Positions 12,441-25,422 of a stretch of DNA of 64,000 nt are shown here, piece by piece; within the stretch, counting starts at the first letter, position 1; every line of letters begins with the position of its first letter. Below the pieces are notes generated by a model. The model searched no databases and was not told the origin of the DNA. It worked only from the letters and a program-made list of their open reading frames with translations. The stretch spans positions 9,922,501-9,986,500 of the forward strand of contig OY987244.1 in the NCBI GenBank assembly GCA_963920765.1, written 5' to 3'. The stretch comes from Ulota crispa (Eukaryota; Streptophyta; Bryopsida; Orthotrichales; Orthotrichaceae). Made by a program: the position numbers and the translations under genes.

Positions 12441-12963
12441 ATAGTCATCAATTTCTCTCTACTCACTTTCAGTGTAAATGCATCCATATGAAGTAGTAGT
12501 GTAGCAATTGTTTACAAGTTGTTCATGAAGGTTTTATAGATAATTTCAAACTTTTCATAGAGGCATTGTATAGTTGAGCTACAGTTGTATTTAAGATGTA
12601 TATCAACGTTCTCATTTTGCAATGACAAAGATTTGATTTTGGATTAAGTCTACCTGTAGAAGGAGGACGTCAACCATGGTAGCAAAAATCACATATATTT
12701 CATGACTAGAAGTATAGATTACATAAAATATGCATTTCTTGAGCTAGCCACCATTTAGTACGCTCTAATATCTTGTATGAGCTAGTAAATTATCTTCTGC
12801 GGATAATTCAATTGCAGACAAAAGAACACCAAACTTTATTGCAAAAAATCAACCACACAAACTTCTAGAAGAAACGTGTCTTGGGAAACCCTAAACCTAA
12901 AGCCAATTTTCTGTCTCCGTCACTTGGATTTGCATTAAGAGGCACGTAAAAGTAACTATAAAG

Positions 12964-13499
12964 TTGGATTCCATAACAAAATCTCCTCCTTTTGGTACAC
13001 CCACTACACCTTCTTTGGAATTAAGGTTTAGCATGTCAAATCCATTGCTGATAGTAGCAAGCTCTTCATTACTTGTAGGTGAAGGAGTGGCGCAAGAGCT
13101 TGTGTTGCATCAATGGCAGTTACAACTAAATCAAAGCTTCCACCACTACCTCCACAAAGAAGCTCACGATTGAAGAGCACCAAGGCATTAGGGTCCGCAT
13201 CTTTGTCCATTGATTTTGGTGCAAGTTTTCCAAAGGAGGTGAGAACATCCGCGTCCGCCGGCGGAAGAGATTCCATGGTAGAAGCAAAGGTTGGAGCTTT
13301 GGAGGGCCTCTCTAGTTCACACGCAACGTTCAGCAAGGGAACACTTTGTTTCATAGGAGGGGGCGTGTATAATTTGGCGGGCGCTGCATTGCCGGAGAAG
13401 ATGTCAATGGTGGACTCAAGCTCAGAGTCGTTCAACAACTCTGGAAGGGATTTCCACAACATTGCACCAAGTAAGATTATCTACTCTAAAAACATGTAA
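12964..13499. pseudogene. Possible captured gene fragment inside the CACTA element
   Basis: A higher-GC island, open on both strands. The minus strand is open for 144 codons (13462-13028), with proline- and aspartate-rich text such as LPPADADVL and DPNALVLFNREL. The plus strand is open for 128 codons (13113-13499) and is serine-rich. I recognise neither. Composition unlike the surrounding AT-rich element suggests transduplicated host sequence; strand and identity are open. Confidence 0.35.
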
Positions 13500-15032
13500 T
13501 CGTCGATAATCTCTCTTGTGCTTCCGATGCATGCAATGCATCTTTGGGAATCACCTCCCTTCTATGGGAGTCACCTTCTTTCTACGGGAGTCACGTGATT
13601 CATGGTTGAGTTGTTTATGCTTTTCAGTAGTTTTTTCATAGTTATCACCATTACTTTGGCAGAAGTAAATCCCTTTGCAATAGTTGTATCACACTTGTCA
13701 CCAGTTACAGTGTAGTTATTTATTGTACTCAGTGGTTATATCGTAGTAGTTTTCTGTGAAGATGTAGTTGCTCATTCTACTCAATAGTTGTATTTCAATT
13801 GTTTTTAGTCATGGTCTAGTTGTTTTTTGTACTAAGCAGTCATATTATAGTTGTCACCAGTCGTGGGATACTTGTTTCGTCATATGGTTGAAGAATCTAA
13901 TTGACTCTGGTAATACTAACTATGATTTTTGAAACTTTGAAGTAGGTACCCATCGACGCAACAGTCACACCCACCGAGGTACACAAGAAGGGTAATGAAG
14001 GAGGAATTGCGTTGTGTATTGCAGCTACACAGTTCTTTATTCCTTAATCACAATTGCAACTCCATTGAAGACAAACTACTTAATTAGTAGTACTATTAGC
14101 TTCAATAGAAAAGAACAACACTAGAGCATACCATATACAATTCCAAATCAACTATGGTTCAATTACCATATACAACTCCAAATCAACTATGGTGCAACTG
14201 AACATGAATTGTCCTAGAAATGTGAAGAGCAAGAGGGACCTGCATGCAGGTAATAATAATACAGTAAAGAAATTTATAAATAGAATCTCAACAAATGGGG
14301 GCCCAACACCTGCCAAAACCCAGAACCACTTCTAGTTGTGCAGTAGTTGCAATCGAGTGTCGCATTTGGGCACCTCAAAAAAATTTAGTGCCCGTAGGAA
14401 AATTTTGGGCACCTGCTAGACTTGCCCCACCTCCAAAAAAACACTAACATAGATGATGAAGCAGATGCGTGTCAGAAGGATGAATTCTGCACAGATGCCA
14501 TTACTGTTTGACATCCAAATTCAAACACGTTCACAATAACTAGGAGCCAACTACAAGTAATGAAGTTGTTTTCTAGTTGTTTGTGTCATTTACTACTAAA
14601 AAATGACTTGTTTTCAAAGTTGTATATTTCCTATTTTCTTCTAGTGTGATGTTTGTTTAGCAAACAATTTCTCGAAACAATTTATATACTATACCTCTTA
14701 TATAAAAATAATATCATATTCAATGAACTTGATGAATTTTGAATACAACAAATATGTAGCATGTATCTTGATACATATTTTCATATAAATCTCTTTAAAT
14801 CTCAAAACTTTTGACTTATAAGTTCTTACAATGCAAAATACTTTTGAAATAAACGTCTTTATAAAGAGATGTTCAACAGTTTTGTATACGTTATTATAAG
14901 ATGTTCCTTGCTTTGTGGTTAACTTTAAGAATGTGGATACTTTATTATCTAATGACTTTTGGTGTGTAAGTATGAATTGTGCAAAACTAAGTTTGTGCAC
15001 CTTTTTGTCAAACAATAAATGGTCACTATTTT

Positions 15033-15173
15033 CACTAGAAGAAAAAAGTGTTCTAAACAACTAGTTCACAATGAATACAATTGTCCTAAAGAACTACAAT
15101 GACTCAATTACAATTGTTTAGGACAATTGCAGTTGGTTAGGACCAATTGTTTATTGCACATTTTCTTCTAGTG
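15033..15173. mobile_element. Miniature CACTA element, 141 bp
   Basis: CACTAGAAGAAAA at the left and TTTTCTTCTAGTG at the right, flanked by TTT on both sides. The interior is rich in 'caattg/acaatt' words. It shares terminal repeats with the 2.8-kb CACTA element nearby and could be moved by the same transposase. Confidence 0.8.
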
Positions 15174-16037
15174 TTTTGTGCATTCCATTTTTATTTTTCT
15201 AGTACAAAAATAGAAAGTTGAATAGTAGTGCTTAACGCATTATTCATGCAAATGAACTCACATTCTTCACCTTGGCACTTGAACAATTAGATTCAAGAAT
15301 TCATTCAATAGCTAAGTACAACATATTAAAAAAGTCAAGTGTTCTTTTATAAAATGGAGGAACTTCATGAATATGATAAAATTGATTGCAAACTCCATTT
15401 GTATGTACTATTTCAACATTCACAAAAGTCAATTTTCAATTGCAAAATTAATCATGATTCCAAGCAACAAAAAATCATTACAATGTTGTCAACTTTTAAT
15501 TGGCAAAGTATTGAACGCAATGCCAAACCTAGGCCATAGTTCTCTAAAACTAAAGTGCCATCTTTTGGTTTATGCAATATTTTTAAGGATTTTGAGTAGG
15601 ATGTTTGTTTGTTTTGAAAATATTCAACGCTATCATCTAAACTAGTGATGACACAAATTTGTTACATATCTACTTTTGACAATATGGTTAACCAACACGG
15701 TGATTGGAAAACTCTAGATTTCTTGTTGTTGATTTCTTAAAAAAATGATGTGCAAATTTTTAACAATGAACAAATCATTAAGAAGAAATTGAGCCCTCCA
15801 AACGGCTACAAGTTTGGTTGTTCTCGATGCTGGGAACTAGTCCCTGCTGGTTGTCAAAAATATATACATATATATAAACATATATTTATATTTAATCATA
15901 TCATTTGACGCGGTCAAGCTTTGACCAAGTTAGCCTACCCACGTGGAAGTGTTCCCATGTTTTGGGGGAGTGGACCCAAAGTTCCCATGGTTTTGGGGAA
16001 GGGGCCTCTTCTTGGGCCCAAATCCCTTGCAATGTTA
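15174..16037. other. AT-rich intergenic DNA
   Basis: No gene recognised. Contains an AT-rich run near 15860-15900 and short repeats of 'agttcccatg-ttttgggg' near 15950-16000. Confidence 0.4.
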
Positions 16038-16041
16038 TTAA

Positions 16042-16967
16042 CCCTTAAAGGACCAAGCCTTTTTTTTTGCCAAAATCACTAAAAACTGCCACTTTTAGGA
16101 GGTATAGAAAAAAATCATTTTATGTTTTGTTTTTGGGAAATCCAACCGTAGGATCTTGCCCTAGATTGGAAGAGGTACTTGATAAAAAAATGAGCTCATT
16201 CCAAATGGAGAGGAGTGACATATTTACATCTAAAGTGAAATAAAAAGTTTTTTTTCATGCTGCCCAAAAATTTCACAAGCCTTTGACCACTATTATAACA
16301 AAAAAACTGCTCTACCCAAAGTTGCGCTTTATTTTTTCCATGTAAGAGATCAAGTTAGGTATGTGTAGGAGAATTTTCAAATCAATTGGAACTTTACAAG
16401 ACATGGGAAAAAATAGTAAGTAAAAAGAAGTAGAGAATGAGTCAAAACACTAAGTTGTTAAGAATTTAATTATGGAAATGAAAAATGCAAATTCCAATGG
16501 TAATAATGTTGTGATAAACAATCTACTTCCTTTGGTTTAAAATTTTCTCCAAAATAATGAAAATTGAGTAAAATAAAGGACTTCAAAGTTTATTTTAGAG
16601 GAGATTTCATAACTGCCCGCAAACAAAAACTCCTCATGACTTTCATGTCATTGATTGAAATTGAACAAGTCAAAGCTTCTCATGAATGATAAAATCTAAA
16701 GAACCAATTTCAAATTTGTGTTTTAAAAAAAAAAAAAATTTAAGAAGTTTTTGGGCTGCCCTTCTGGGCAGCCCTCCCCAAATTTTCACAAATCCATGCA
16801 TAACTTCTTCGTCAAATGTTGAAATGAAGAAAAAATTAGATGCTCACGTACATATTTGAAGTCTCCACCTTCAATAAAAGTTTCAAAAAATCACACAAAG
16901 TAGTTTAGCCATAGGTACATGCCCAAAGTCTAGCTTGTCCCCCGAAGGGACAACGGTCCTTTAGGGG
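16042..16967. mobile_element. TTAA-flanked element, 926-bp family, copy 1
   Basis: TTAA (16038-16041) then CCCTTAAAGGACCAAGCC; the right end is GACAACGGTCCTTTAGGGG then TTAA (16968-16971). No coding capacity. Closely related copies lie at 21440, 29690 (reverse) and 43348. Confidence 0.85.
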
Positions 16968-16971
16968 TTAA

Positions 16972-18419
16972 GGAGTTGTTAGCTCCCAAGCACTAGATCC
17001 TACTTCTATGAAGCATTCAAGTTTGTCAAAATCATTCATTTCACCCAAATAGTAAGCTTAGATTCTAGGATGCTAATCATGAGCATTAAACAATAGATTC
17101 AAAAAAACTACACATGAAATAGAATCATGCATTTGCAAATTGTATGAGCAAAAAATGCAACTTTGTCAAGAAGGAGAAGCTTGTCCAAGCCCAAATATAA
17201 ATGTGAAAGGCCAATGTTTGCAAAGAGAGGAATTATATGTTTTAATAAATTTTGATATAATTTGGACATAAGTATGATTGTATGGGTTTGATAAGGTTTT
17301 ATACTTTTTTTATAAAGAATGTAGAATTTTTTTGGTGCAGGTGTTGGTGTTAACGTACAAAAACAAGTAAGGCTTAAGGAATACATGTATTAACTAAGTG
17401 AATTCATAACCTTCTTCCAAAAAATCACCACAACACTACCAATAAGCAAATTAAAACTTACTAACACCAACATGATCAATTTGTATCAATAGTAGTTTAT
17501 CTAGGGTGTTTTTTTGGTTTTTTGGTAATGTAGATTTTAGGTCAATTTGCTCATTGAAACTAACTAATCACAAAAACACCAAAACACCGACGCTTCAATT
17601 GAAGCTTCAATACATTGTTGTGTAGTCTTTTTCTTATATGACTTGTTTTGTTGCTTATAACCAAGTTTCTTTACAACCTTGCTCTCATATCTTTTGCTTC
17701 TTCCTTTCAACAATATGTTATCAACATCCTAAATCATCAATAGAATTTTGGCAATGCATTTAGTTATCCTTTATCTAAAAGTAATATTCAATTCTATAAA
17801 TACAATATTTATACAAGTCTTGTTGTCTTAGAATACTTGCATGTTAATTGCATGAAAACTACAAAGTAATTATCATTTCTATTAGTTTTACTCATTATAA
17901 AAAATCATTGTTAAGTAAAATCATTAATTTTTTATACCATTCACCAAGTTGAATTATTTTTAGAACCAAATGATTCAATTTTTTATTAAATGGAAATAAC
18001 AACATATTCAATTAACAACATGTTTCTATAGGAAATTGCTAAAACCACACCCAAAATTGCTAATGCCATACCCTTGTGAGCATGTAATAATACTGTTTTA
18101 ATATATTCAGGTTGTTCATCATTCATTACACAATCATAGCTTTCTAAAGATAAATAGTTAGAAATAATTGAGATCCACGTTCACATCTTATATTATGTTT
18201 TAGTATAGCACTAGATACATTTATAAATGAAATCAATAATCTTCAAATTTCATCCCAACCTATACTTTGGTATATTATTCTACAAGTCTTATAAACATTC
18301 ATTTGCACTAGTAAGCATATACATCATTTTGCAATAATTTTGGTTTGATACATACAAATGCCTTTGCTACCATGCCATTGGTCCTCAAAAAAGATTCATG
18401 ATCAACATATATGAACAAA

Positions 18420-18420
<1 letters not shown>
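16972..18420. other. AT-rich intergenic DNA
   Basis: No gene, RNA gene or clear element boundary recognised. Only short frames. Confidence 0.4.

Positions 18421-18493
<73 letters not shown>
18421..18493. repeat. (AT)n microsatellite
   Basis: An almost uninterrupted AT dinucleotide run of about 70 bp directly abutting a miniature transposon. TA-rich DNA is a common landing site for such elements. Confidence 0.95.
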
Positions 18494-18496
<3 letters not shown>

Positions 18497-18905
18497 AATT
18501 ACTATAGCGACACCTTAAATCGTTAATAGGACGCCCCCTTTGAGCATGAAATTTGATAATTTAGTGTTATTTTTGATTTATTAAGTGGTCCATCATTCAT
18601 TAAATCACAACATTATCATCTCCTTGAAAGGAAACAAGACAAATACAAATTTTTGTTGAAATATTCTTGCACCAATACTATAGTTTGATATGTTTTTGCT
18701 TTAAGTAACTCAAAAGTCCTATATTTTTAGTTTGAAATTTAAGCACACCTACTTCTTTTTTTTTAGTGTAGCCTTAAAATGATAAAGGTGAAACAAATTT
18801 TTTGATCTAAATATTAAAAAAAGCAAAATCAGCATTAAAAATCACATTTTCATGTCCAGAGGGGGTGTCCCGTTAGCAATTTAGGGTATCGTTGTAGTAA
18901 TTCCC
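18494..18905. mobile_element. Long-TIR miniature element with GGGAATTACTA ends, 412 bp
   Basis: Left end GGGAATTACTATAGCGACAC; right end reverse-complemented GGGAATTACTACAACGATAC. The inverted repeat extends about 45 bp, through 'taaat..taa..ggac..cccc'. TA lies on both sides, but the (AT)n context hides the true target duplication. Similar ends are found at 31456-31861. Confidence 0.8.
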
Positions 18906-21435
18906 TATATATCACTTATCAAATGTGTTTGACCTTCATTTACCCATTTACCTATTTTTGATGTCATTACTATGAATATCCAAGTCATTGCAAACAACAA
19001 TTGCTAAATATAAACTTCATAAAACTAGGAATTTTCATGTCCATGTCAAGATAAAACCTATAATAAACACTTCTACTAAGTAAATGTCAATTGGTTTTCC
19101 ACAAAACCAACACCACACTCTCCAAAACATGTTGCATAAGAGGAGTCGCCCCTTGTTTTTTTGGCACAAGTGCTCGGCCACGTGAAAGAAAATTGGCTTC
19201 TTCACATTTAGAACAAGCCCCATCGACAATGACACCAAATACAGAAAAAACTCATAAGAATATAATAAATTCAAAGGCCTTCCTATTCAAAACCCTATAT
19301 ATGTTGGGATGCTAAATAAGGGGAACTCTATCTTCTTTTAGAAAAATTTGGTTAGCAGTTCCAAGTTTCTTAGAAAAAACAATAGATTGTGCAATGCACA
19401 ATTTGTGCATAATACACTTTTTCTTTGCAATTTTTATTAAAATTTCAAAATAACACACGTAAAAGGAAATTGTACATTTTGAAGAGTTTGTTGTTTCTTA
19501 TAAATTTGTAGCTCACTTTATGAAAAAACTAATCAATAAAAAGTCTAAGTTCTTGTGTAAAATGATATTTCAAATGTAAAAAAAATGATCCTTTGTACAA
19601 AAGTAATGACAAAATTAGTGTTCACATCATATCATGTTGACAACATTATTGTCTTAGCATGTTTTATAGAAAGTCAAATTCATACAATAATTTTTGTATT
19701 TCTTGTGAATTCTTAGAGTTACTGTGTTTTTCTTTATTTTTCCAAAGGTTTATTGAATTTAAATGAACAAACAATTGTTAAAAGCTAATTCTAGTTTCTT
19801 TAATTTTTATGCAAACATTTAAATCTTTTTCAAACAAGTTATATATTAAGGTTCATCTAAGTTTGGTTTAAGACCTTCAGCATTTAGGACTTCTAAGAAG
19901 TGCCATGTAATCTCTAGTAACGTCATCACTACTAAGTAACTCACAATCAATTTTAGAGGTTATTTGAAGGGTTTTTACATATTTTATAAATAAATGTTGG
20001 TTGAAATGTCTTAAAGTTTGAAGTCAATCAATAGGTCAAACTTTACAATTTTTTCAAAACTGGTCACTAGATTGATCTTTTTAATTGCACTTCATAACAC
20101 ATCCTCACATTTTTGGATATCCAAAACAAGAACCTTTAGCATTCACTTGGACTCAACAAGGTCTTCAAAACATTCCTTGAAGATTACAATGGCAAATTAC
20201 AAATGTTAGTACACAAATGTAAATGATTTTCTTATTACTTATTCACTACTATTATCAAAATAGTTCCTTAAATGCTTGTCAATTTTACGAAGTTTACCTC
20301 CAACAATGAACCATCAAGGATAGCAATTGCACCTAATGTGTTGAAACTTAGTTAAAATTATGCCAAAGAATGGTAAGATGACAAGATTTAATTTGAGCAA
20401 AAATTAATTCAAGAGCAATGAAAGTAAGTTTAAAGGATGTATTTGACAAACAAGAAAGTCTATTTCATGAGGGCGAAATACTCCTACATGCTCCCTAATC
20501 TCCTACAAGCTCCCTAATCTCCTACAGGCTCCCTAATCTCCATAGCTTGTACTACATTTGAGATGGAAGTACATGTTTTTGACCAAGTAAGTGAGATTGT
20601 CATCTATATTTTTATGTATTTCAAACATATTCATGAATGCAAATAACTCCATCTTTCATAAAAAACCTCAAATTGTACAGCCCTAGAGGCAATTTACATT
20701 GTGTTCCACGTTTCACGTCCCATTAAACTTTTCAAAATTCATTGGTTGAGAGTCCAAGAGTTAGAACTTGGCAATTCATACTATGTACCAAGTTCCAAAT
20801 CCAGCGTCTTGGTTGGTTACATTGTGCTTACACGATAACCCTTTTTGGAAATTTAGACGATAAAGACGTGGAACATCACCATAAATATGAATAGGCTATT
20901 TTTCTTAACCCAATTTTCAACCCACAAAATAGTATATAACACGTTCATTACTTTCTTTAGTACCTGTAAATGGCCAAGGCACCCAATTTGGGTGTTTACA
21001 AAACTTTGAAAATGAATAAAACCTTATCAAATCACTATTTTAGGTAATTTTTTTACAACACAAGTTTTTTAAGTCAATTCTCAAAATCAAAAATCTGATT
21101 ATGAAAATGAATGTTCATAAGTTCTCTACTTAAACTTTTGAACAATGGTGTTCACTGCAATTTTGAGTTTTCTCATGTTGGAAAATCTTGAAATGAGCCT
21201 CAAGTACATTAAAGCTTGGAGACAAATCCACATTAAAAATTCATTGGAAAAAAAATGTAGGAGTAGATTTTGAAAGCCGTAAATTGATTGAAGTTAGACA
21301 TGTAATGACCTTAAACCTCATATTTATTTGGTGACCGACTTTTTAGCTTTGACATGTGAAATGTAGATTGAAAGACTTTAAGGCACTTTTGCAGTTTTAA
21401 CACCCTCATGTTCAAACATTATAATATTTCAAACT
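18906..21435. other. AT-rich intergenic DNA
   Basis: No gene recognised. The longest frame on the plus strand (19091-19315) has no recognisable domain. A three-unit short tandem repeat lies at 20470-20533. Confidence 0.4.
20470..20533. repeat. Three tandem copies of a 21-bp unit
   Basis: Unit of the type 'ctcctacaagctccctaat', three times in direct succession with one-base differences. No spacers, so it is not a CRISPR array. Confidence 0.85.
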
Positions 21436-21439
21436 ATAA

Positions 21440-22354
21440 CCCCTAAAGGACCAAGCCATTTTTTATGTGAAAAACACAAAAAACTACCACTTTTGGGGAA
21501 GCAAGTACAATGGTAAGAAAAATAGGTCTTTACAAGAATTCAATTGTAAGATCTTACAATAGACTACAAGAGGTACACGTGGTAAAAAATTCAGCTCAAT
21601 CTACATAAAAATGAGTGAGTTATTTACATCTAAATTGAGGATTTTTTTTTGCTGCTGCCCAAAAATTTTAGAAGGCTTTGACCACTCTTAGATCAAAAAT
21701 TACTCTACACAAAAATGTGGTTTTTTTTTACCATGTAGGAGACCAAGTTAGGTATGTGTGGGAGAATTTTCATATCAATTGGAACTATACAACACATGGG
21801 GAAAAATAGTAAGTAAAAAGAAGTAGAGAATGAGTCAAAACACTAAATTGTTTAAGAATTTAATTTAAAAAATGAAAAATGCAAATTGCAATGGTTATAA
21901 TGTTGTGATAAACAATCTACATCCTTTGGCTTTGTTTTTTTTCCAAAATAATGAAAATTGAGTAAAATAAAGGACTTCAAAGTTTATTTTAGAGTAGAGA
22001 ATCTAGAACTGCCCACAAACAAAAATTCCTCATAACTTACATCTCATCTATTGGAATTGAATGATTCAAAGCTCCCCACGTCTATATAAGTCTAAAGAAC
22101 CTATTTCAAATTTTTATTTGAAAAAAATGAAATTTTTAAAGAAGTTTTTGGTTGCCCAAGGAGCAGCTTTTTCCAGATTTTCATGCATAACTTCTTCAAC
22201 AAATGTCAGAATGAAGAAAAAATTACATTCCCACATAGATCTTTGAATTCTTCACCTTTAATAAAAATTTCAGATTATCATGCAAAGTAGTTTAGCCATA
22301 GGTATATGCCCAAAATCCCAATTGTCCCTTGAGGGGACAATGATCCTGTAGGGA
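21440..22354. mobile_element. TTAA-type element, 926-bp family, copy 2 (diverged)
   Basis: Starts CCCCTAAAGGACCAAGCC and ends GATCCTGTAGGGA, flanked by ATAA on each side instead of TTAA. Internal sequence aligns with the copy at 16042 along its length (shared words such as 'gtaagtaaaaagaagtagag'). An older or off-target insertion. Confidence 0.75.
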
Positions 22355-22811
22355 ATAAGTGATATTATTGGGTTTTGTTTTTTTATTGTAATTTCTAACA
22401 TGTTTAATTTCAATTTCTACGGTTACGATTATAAATAACTTGATGAAATTTATGCAAAGGTTGATTGATTGTTTTGTCATGAAAATCCAAGAAGCTCGAA
22501 AAGGCCTTGGGCATTTAGGGGTTAATAGCTCAACTAAATGGGGTGTGGGATGTAGTGTAAACCGCCTTACAATTCGTTTAAAATTTGAATCTTTTGCCCC
22601 AGGGCCTAGAACACTCTTCACTTTTGCATAGGCGGAATATAATTTAATCGGCTTCATTCAGGCAACCAGGAAGGTCGGACCAGTTTACCGAAAATCCATA
22701 CCTGCCATCCATCGATTGGCCCAGATCTCTGACAGAGGAAATTCAGGCAACTTCAGGTAATGAAGGAGGAAACAGATGTGGCAAGCACGGACGGTCGTCG
22801 CAGCATAAGCT

Positions 22812-23760
22812 GACCGTCACGCCGCACCTCCGTCGACGACGACGAAACGTCCACAAACCCAACGAATTGCCAAACCTACGTTCCCGGGTTCGCAACATGG
22901 GCAACTCCTAGGGCTGGAATGAGGCAGAAGCATCAGCGAGCTGCAGCTGCCAAGTGGCAGCCCGTCAACCACAAGAGTCTGAAGGCCAGTGTGAGCCACT
23001 AGTCGCTCCACTGGGGGGCCATGGAAACCGACTCCCTATTTTGACTGCATAGATATGGGGCAGGATGCATCCTGGCCAAGCCCATGACCCTACGATTGCA
23101 TGGCCTATGACCGCATGCATAGGTCAAACGATATTATGGCCTGCCAATCTTCACGTGTAAGACGGTTCGATCGAACGCTTGGATTGCGTCCAGCTGGACA
23201 CTATGACGAGCGGCCACATGGATGGGGACCCCATCCATGTATGCGCCCATGCCCACGGGTACGCATGCATCCCCATCCATAGCCATGCTTGTGGCGAGCT
23301 GAGCGCCGTGTGTTGTTGTTGGTTTCGCGGTGAGCGGTGTTCGGGAAGAAGACGCAAGCGTAGGTTTGTTGATGATGCGTGGTGAAAAAGGCGGCAGTCG
23401 CTGATCTCCGCTGACTGCAGGGAATGGTCGTCGTGCTCGGGTGGCGAATCCTGGTTTTTTTCCGGCGGAAATGCGTGCCGGAGGTGCCGTTTTTGAGGTT
23501 TGGAGAGGGAAGGAGTGGTATGTAGAGCGCGGAGGTCGTATTTTTTGCGTGGCATCGTTTTGAAGGAAGAGAGCAGCGAAGTGATTCGTGATTCGTGTTC
23601 GATCGTCGTTGTGGCGGAGTTTTGCCTTCGAGGGATGGCGTATTGCAGTGGCAGATTTCGACAAGGAGGATCGTGTTGGGAAATCAGCTCGAAAGGACCG
23701 CCTTGTGGCTTGCCTAGTTGCGCCGGGTAGGAGCCTTTTTAACTAATTATAGAATTTTGG
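22812..23760 (+). promoter_or_regulatory. GC-richer island, probable LNK promoter or 5' UTR
   Basis: A sharp rise in GC and CpG against AT-rich flanks, with overlapping frames on both strands (for example 23134-23664 minus) but no recognisable protein. A 'catg/atgc'-rich patch lies at 23090-23290. Position upstream of the LNK-like gene suggests promoter and untranslated leader. No evening element was noticed by eye. Confidence 0.4.
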
Positions 23761-25422
23761 GCTTCATATCTGTGGTCGCCGGACAGTTGTGCAAGCAATA
23801 TTACTCTTAGTAGCTCCCTGATCCAGTTTCTTGATCCCTAGCAGGTTTTTGTAAGGCGGCTTCTTGTGCGGACGAATCCGTGACGTGCCAGGATCTTATT
23901 ATCATTTTACTCTGGCCATGAAGCAGTATAAGATCAGTTTTAGGAGGATTAAAGCGTGGTGCTGAACATGGCAGAAATGGTGTGCAGGTAAGGCCTTGTA
24001 GAGAACACTCTGGTTTACTGTATAGAGGAGCGTTTTCCACGCGATATGAATCAGGGGAGCTAATCAGGAGAACTAGAATGGAAGTGGAAATCAAGTAAAG
24101 TTCCGTTGTTGGTCGGAAATATGGTCACCTGCAGAGTTTTTGGTGTCTAGCGCCGCTTAGAGAAGTATTTGTTGTGCGCCTGCCACCAGATCGCAATCTT
24201 AGGCTCGTGATAGTCTCGCTCTGCTTCGATCTTTGCGGAGGGATGACTTACTGATTGCCGATGTTCGTTGTTGCTTTGGCATATGTAGACCATGTTCTTA
24301 TCGGTTTGGTTGTCTTTCATGTTCTGTTGTGTATAATATGGAATATCGGACTTCGAGGGTTTCTTGTAACAGTGTTCTTCTGAGTATCGTGACTTGTTCG
24401 ACTTCTAGAGTGCACCCGTACAGCTAGGCTATACACTTGTAAGATCTCAGGCTTGGCGACGGTAGTCAGGGACACATCACCTAAAGAATTGAGTACTTTT
24501 GGAGTGAGTCTGCAGACAGTATTGTGCATGAGGTGTCCGGAGCATGGCTTTTTCTGACATGTGGTTGTATGTATTGCAGTGAGATGCTCTGGTGCTGAGG
24601 GTGTTTTAGAAAATCCGAAAGTGGGGTAGTAATAGAGCAAGGGTTTGAGGAAAGTGGGCGTTTTATTTCGACGTGACCTGCCGAAGACAAGTTTGTAGTG
24701 CGGCAGGGTTGAGGAGGAAGGCGGTTAGAATTCAATTCGTCTTGAAATTAACATATCAAATTGATCTGGGAGAGCATTTTTGGAAAATCTTGAAGAGTCG
24801 ATGTTGCATTCCCTTCTACCTTACAAGCCAGTTTTGTGGAATGACCTCATCACTGGGGCAGACCACTCCTTGACGAGGTTTTCTTATTCGCAACAATTGA
24901 GCTTCCTTTCACCAACTATGCTTTCAGGTGCCCTTTCTATATGATTATTCGCGATAAGCTCCAGTTCAAAAGTTAGTTGGAAGGAATAGGGCTCTCATTT
25001 ACATTGAACTTGGGGGACGCAATCAGTATGGCTTAATATGCCACAGCTAATGCACATATGATGTTAATGAAGGCTGCAATGATAAAGTGTGTCGTTGTTC
25101 ACTTAGATAAATATATATAGTCGTAGATTCGATTGAATCCATTTCAGAACTTGCATCATCTCGATACATCCTTGGGTAGTTGATGTTATGTGAGCCTAGG
25201 ATCTTGCTATGATTGTACATCTTGACAGACTTGGAGCGCATGTTAATTATAGCCATCATGTCTATGCAGCCTCGAGATTGCTTCTTTACTAGGTTAAATT
25301 ATGTTGGTGATGAACTACATTTCAGGTGCTCGATATTTGTTGTGTATAACATCTTTCGAGTTGAAAGTTGATTAAGGATGATCAAATGTATTGAGAAAGT
25401 TAGGTTTTGGCAATTGTGGCAG

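Larger units (their letters stand above)
11863..14646. mobile_element. Non-autonomous CACTA element
   Basis: Starts CACTAGAAGAAAAA and ends TTTTCTTCTAGTG, giving a 13-bp terminal inverted repeat of the CACTA (En/Spm) type, flanked by the 3-bp duplication TGA (11860-11862 and 14647-14649). The 2784-bp interior has no transposase. It is scattered with 'caactagt/actagttg' motifs, as expected for sub-terminal transposase-binding repeats, plus a tandem direct repeat (12070-12440) and an open segment that may be a captured gene fragment (12964-13499). Confidence 0.85.

Noticed and set aside
20470-20533. CRISPR-like array
   Set aside because: Three abutting copies without spacers, in plant nuclear DNA; a simple tandem repeat.
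23134-23664. 176-codon minus-strand gene in the GC-rich island
   Set aside because: Several overlapping frames on both strands are open because of high GC; no recognisable domain and no splice context.
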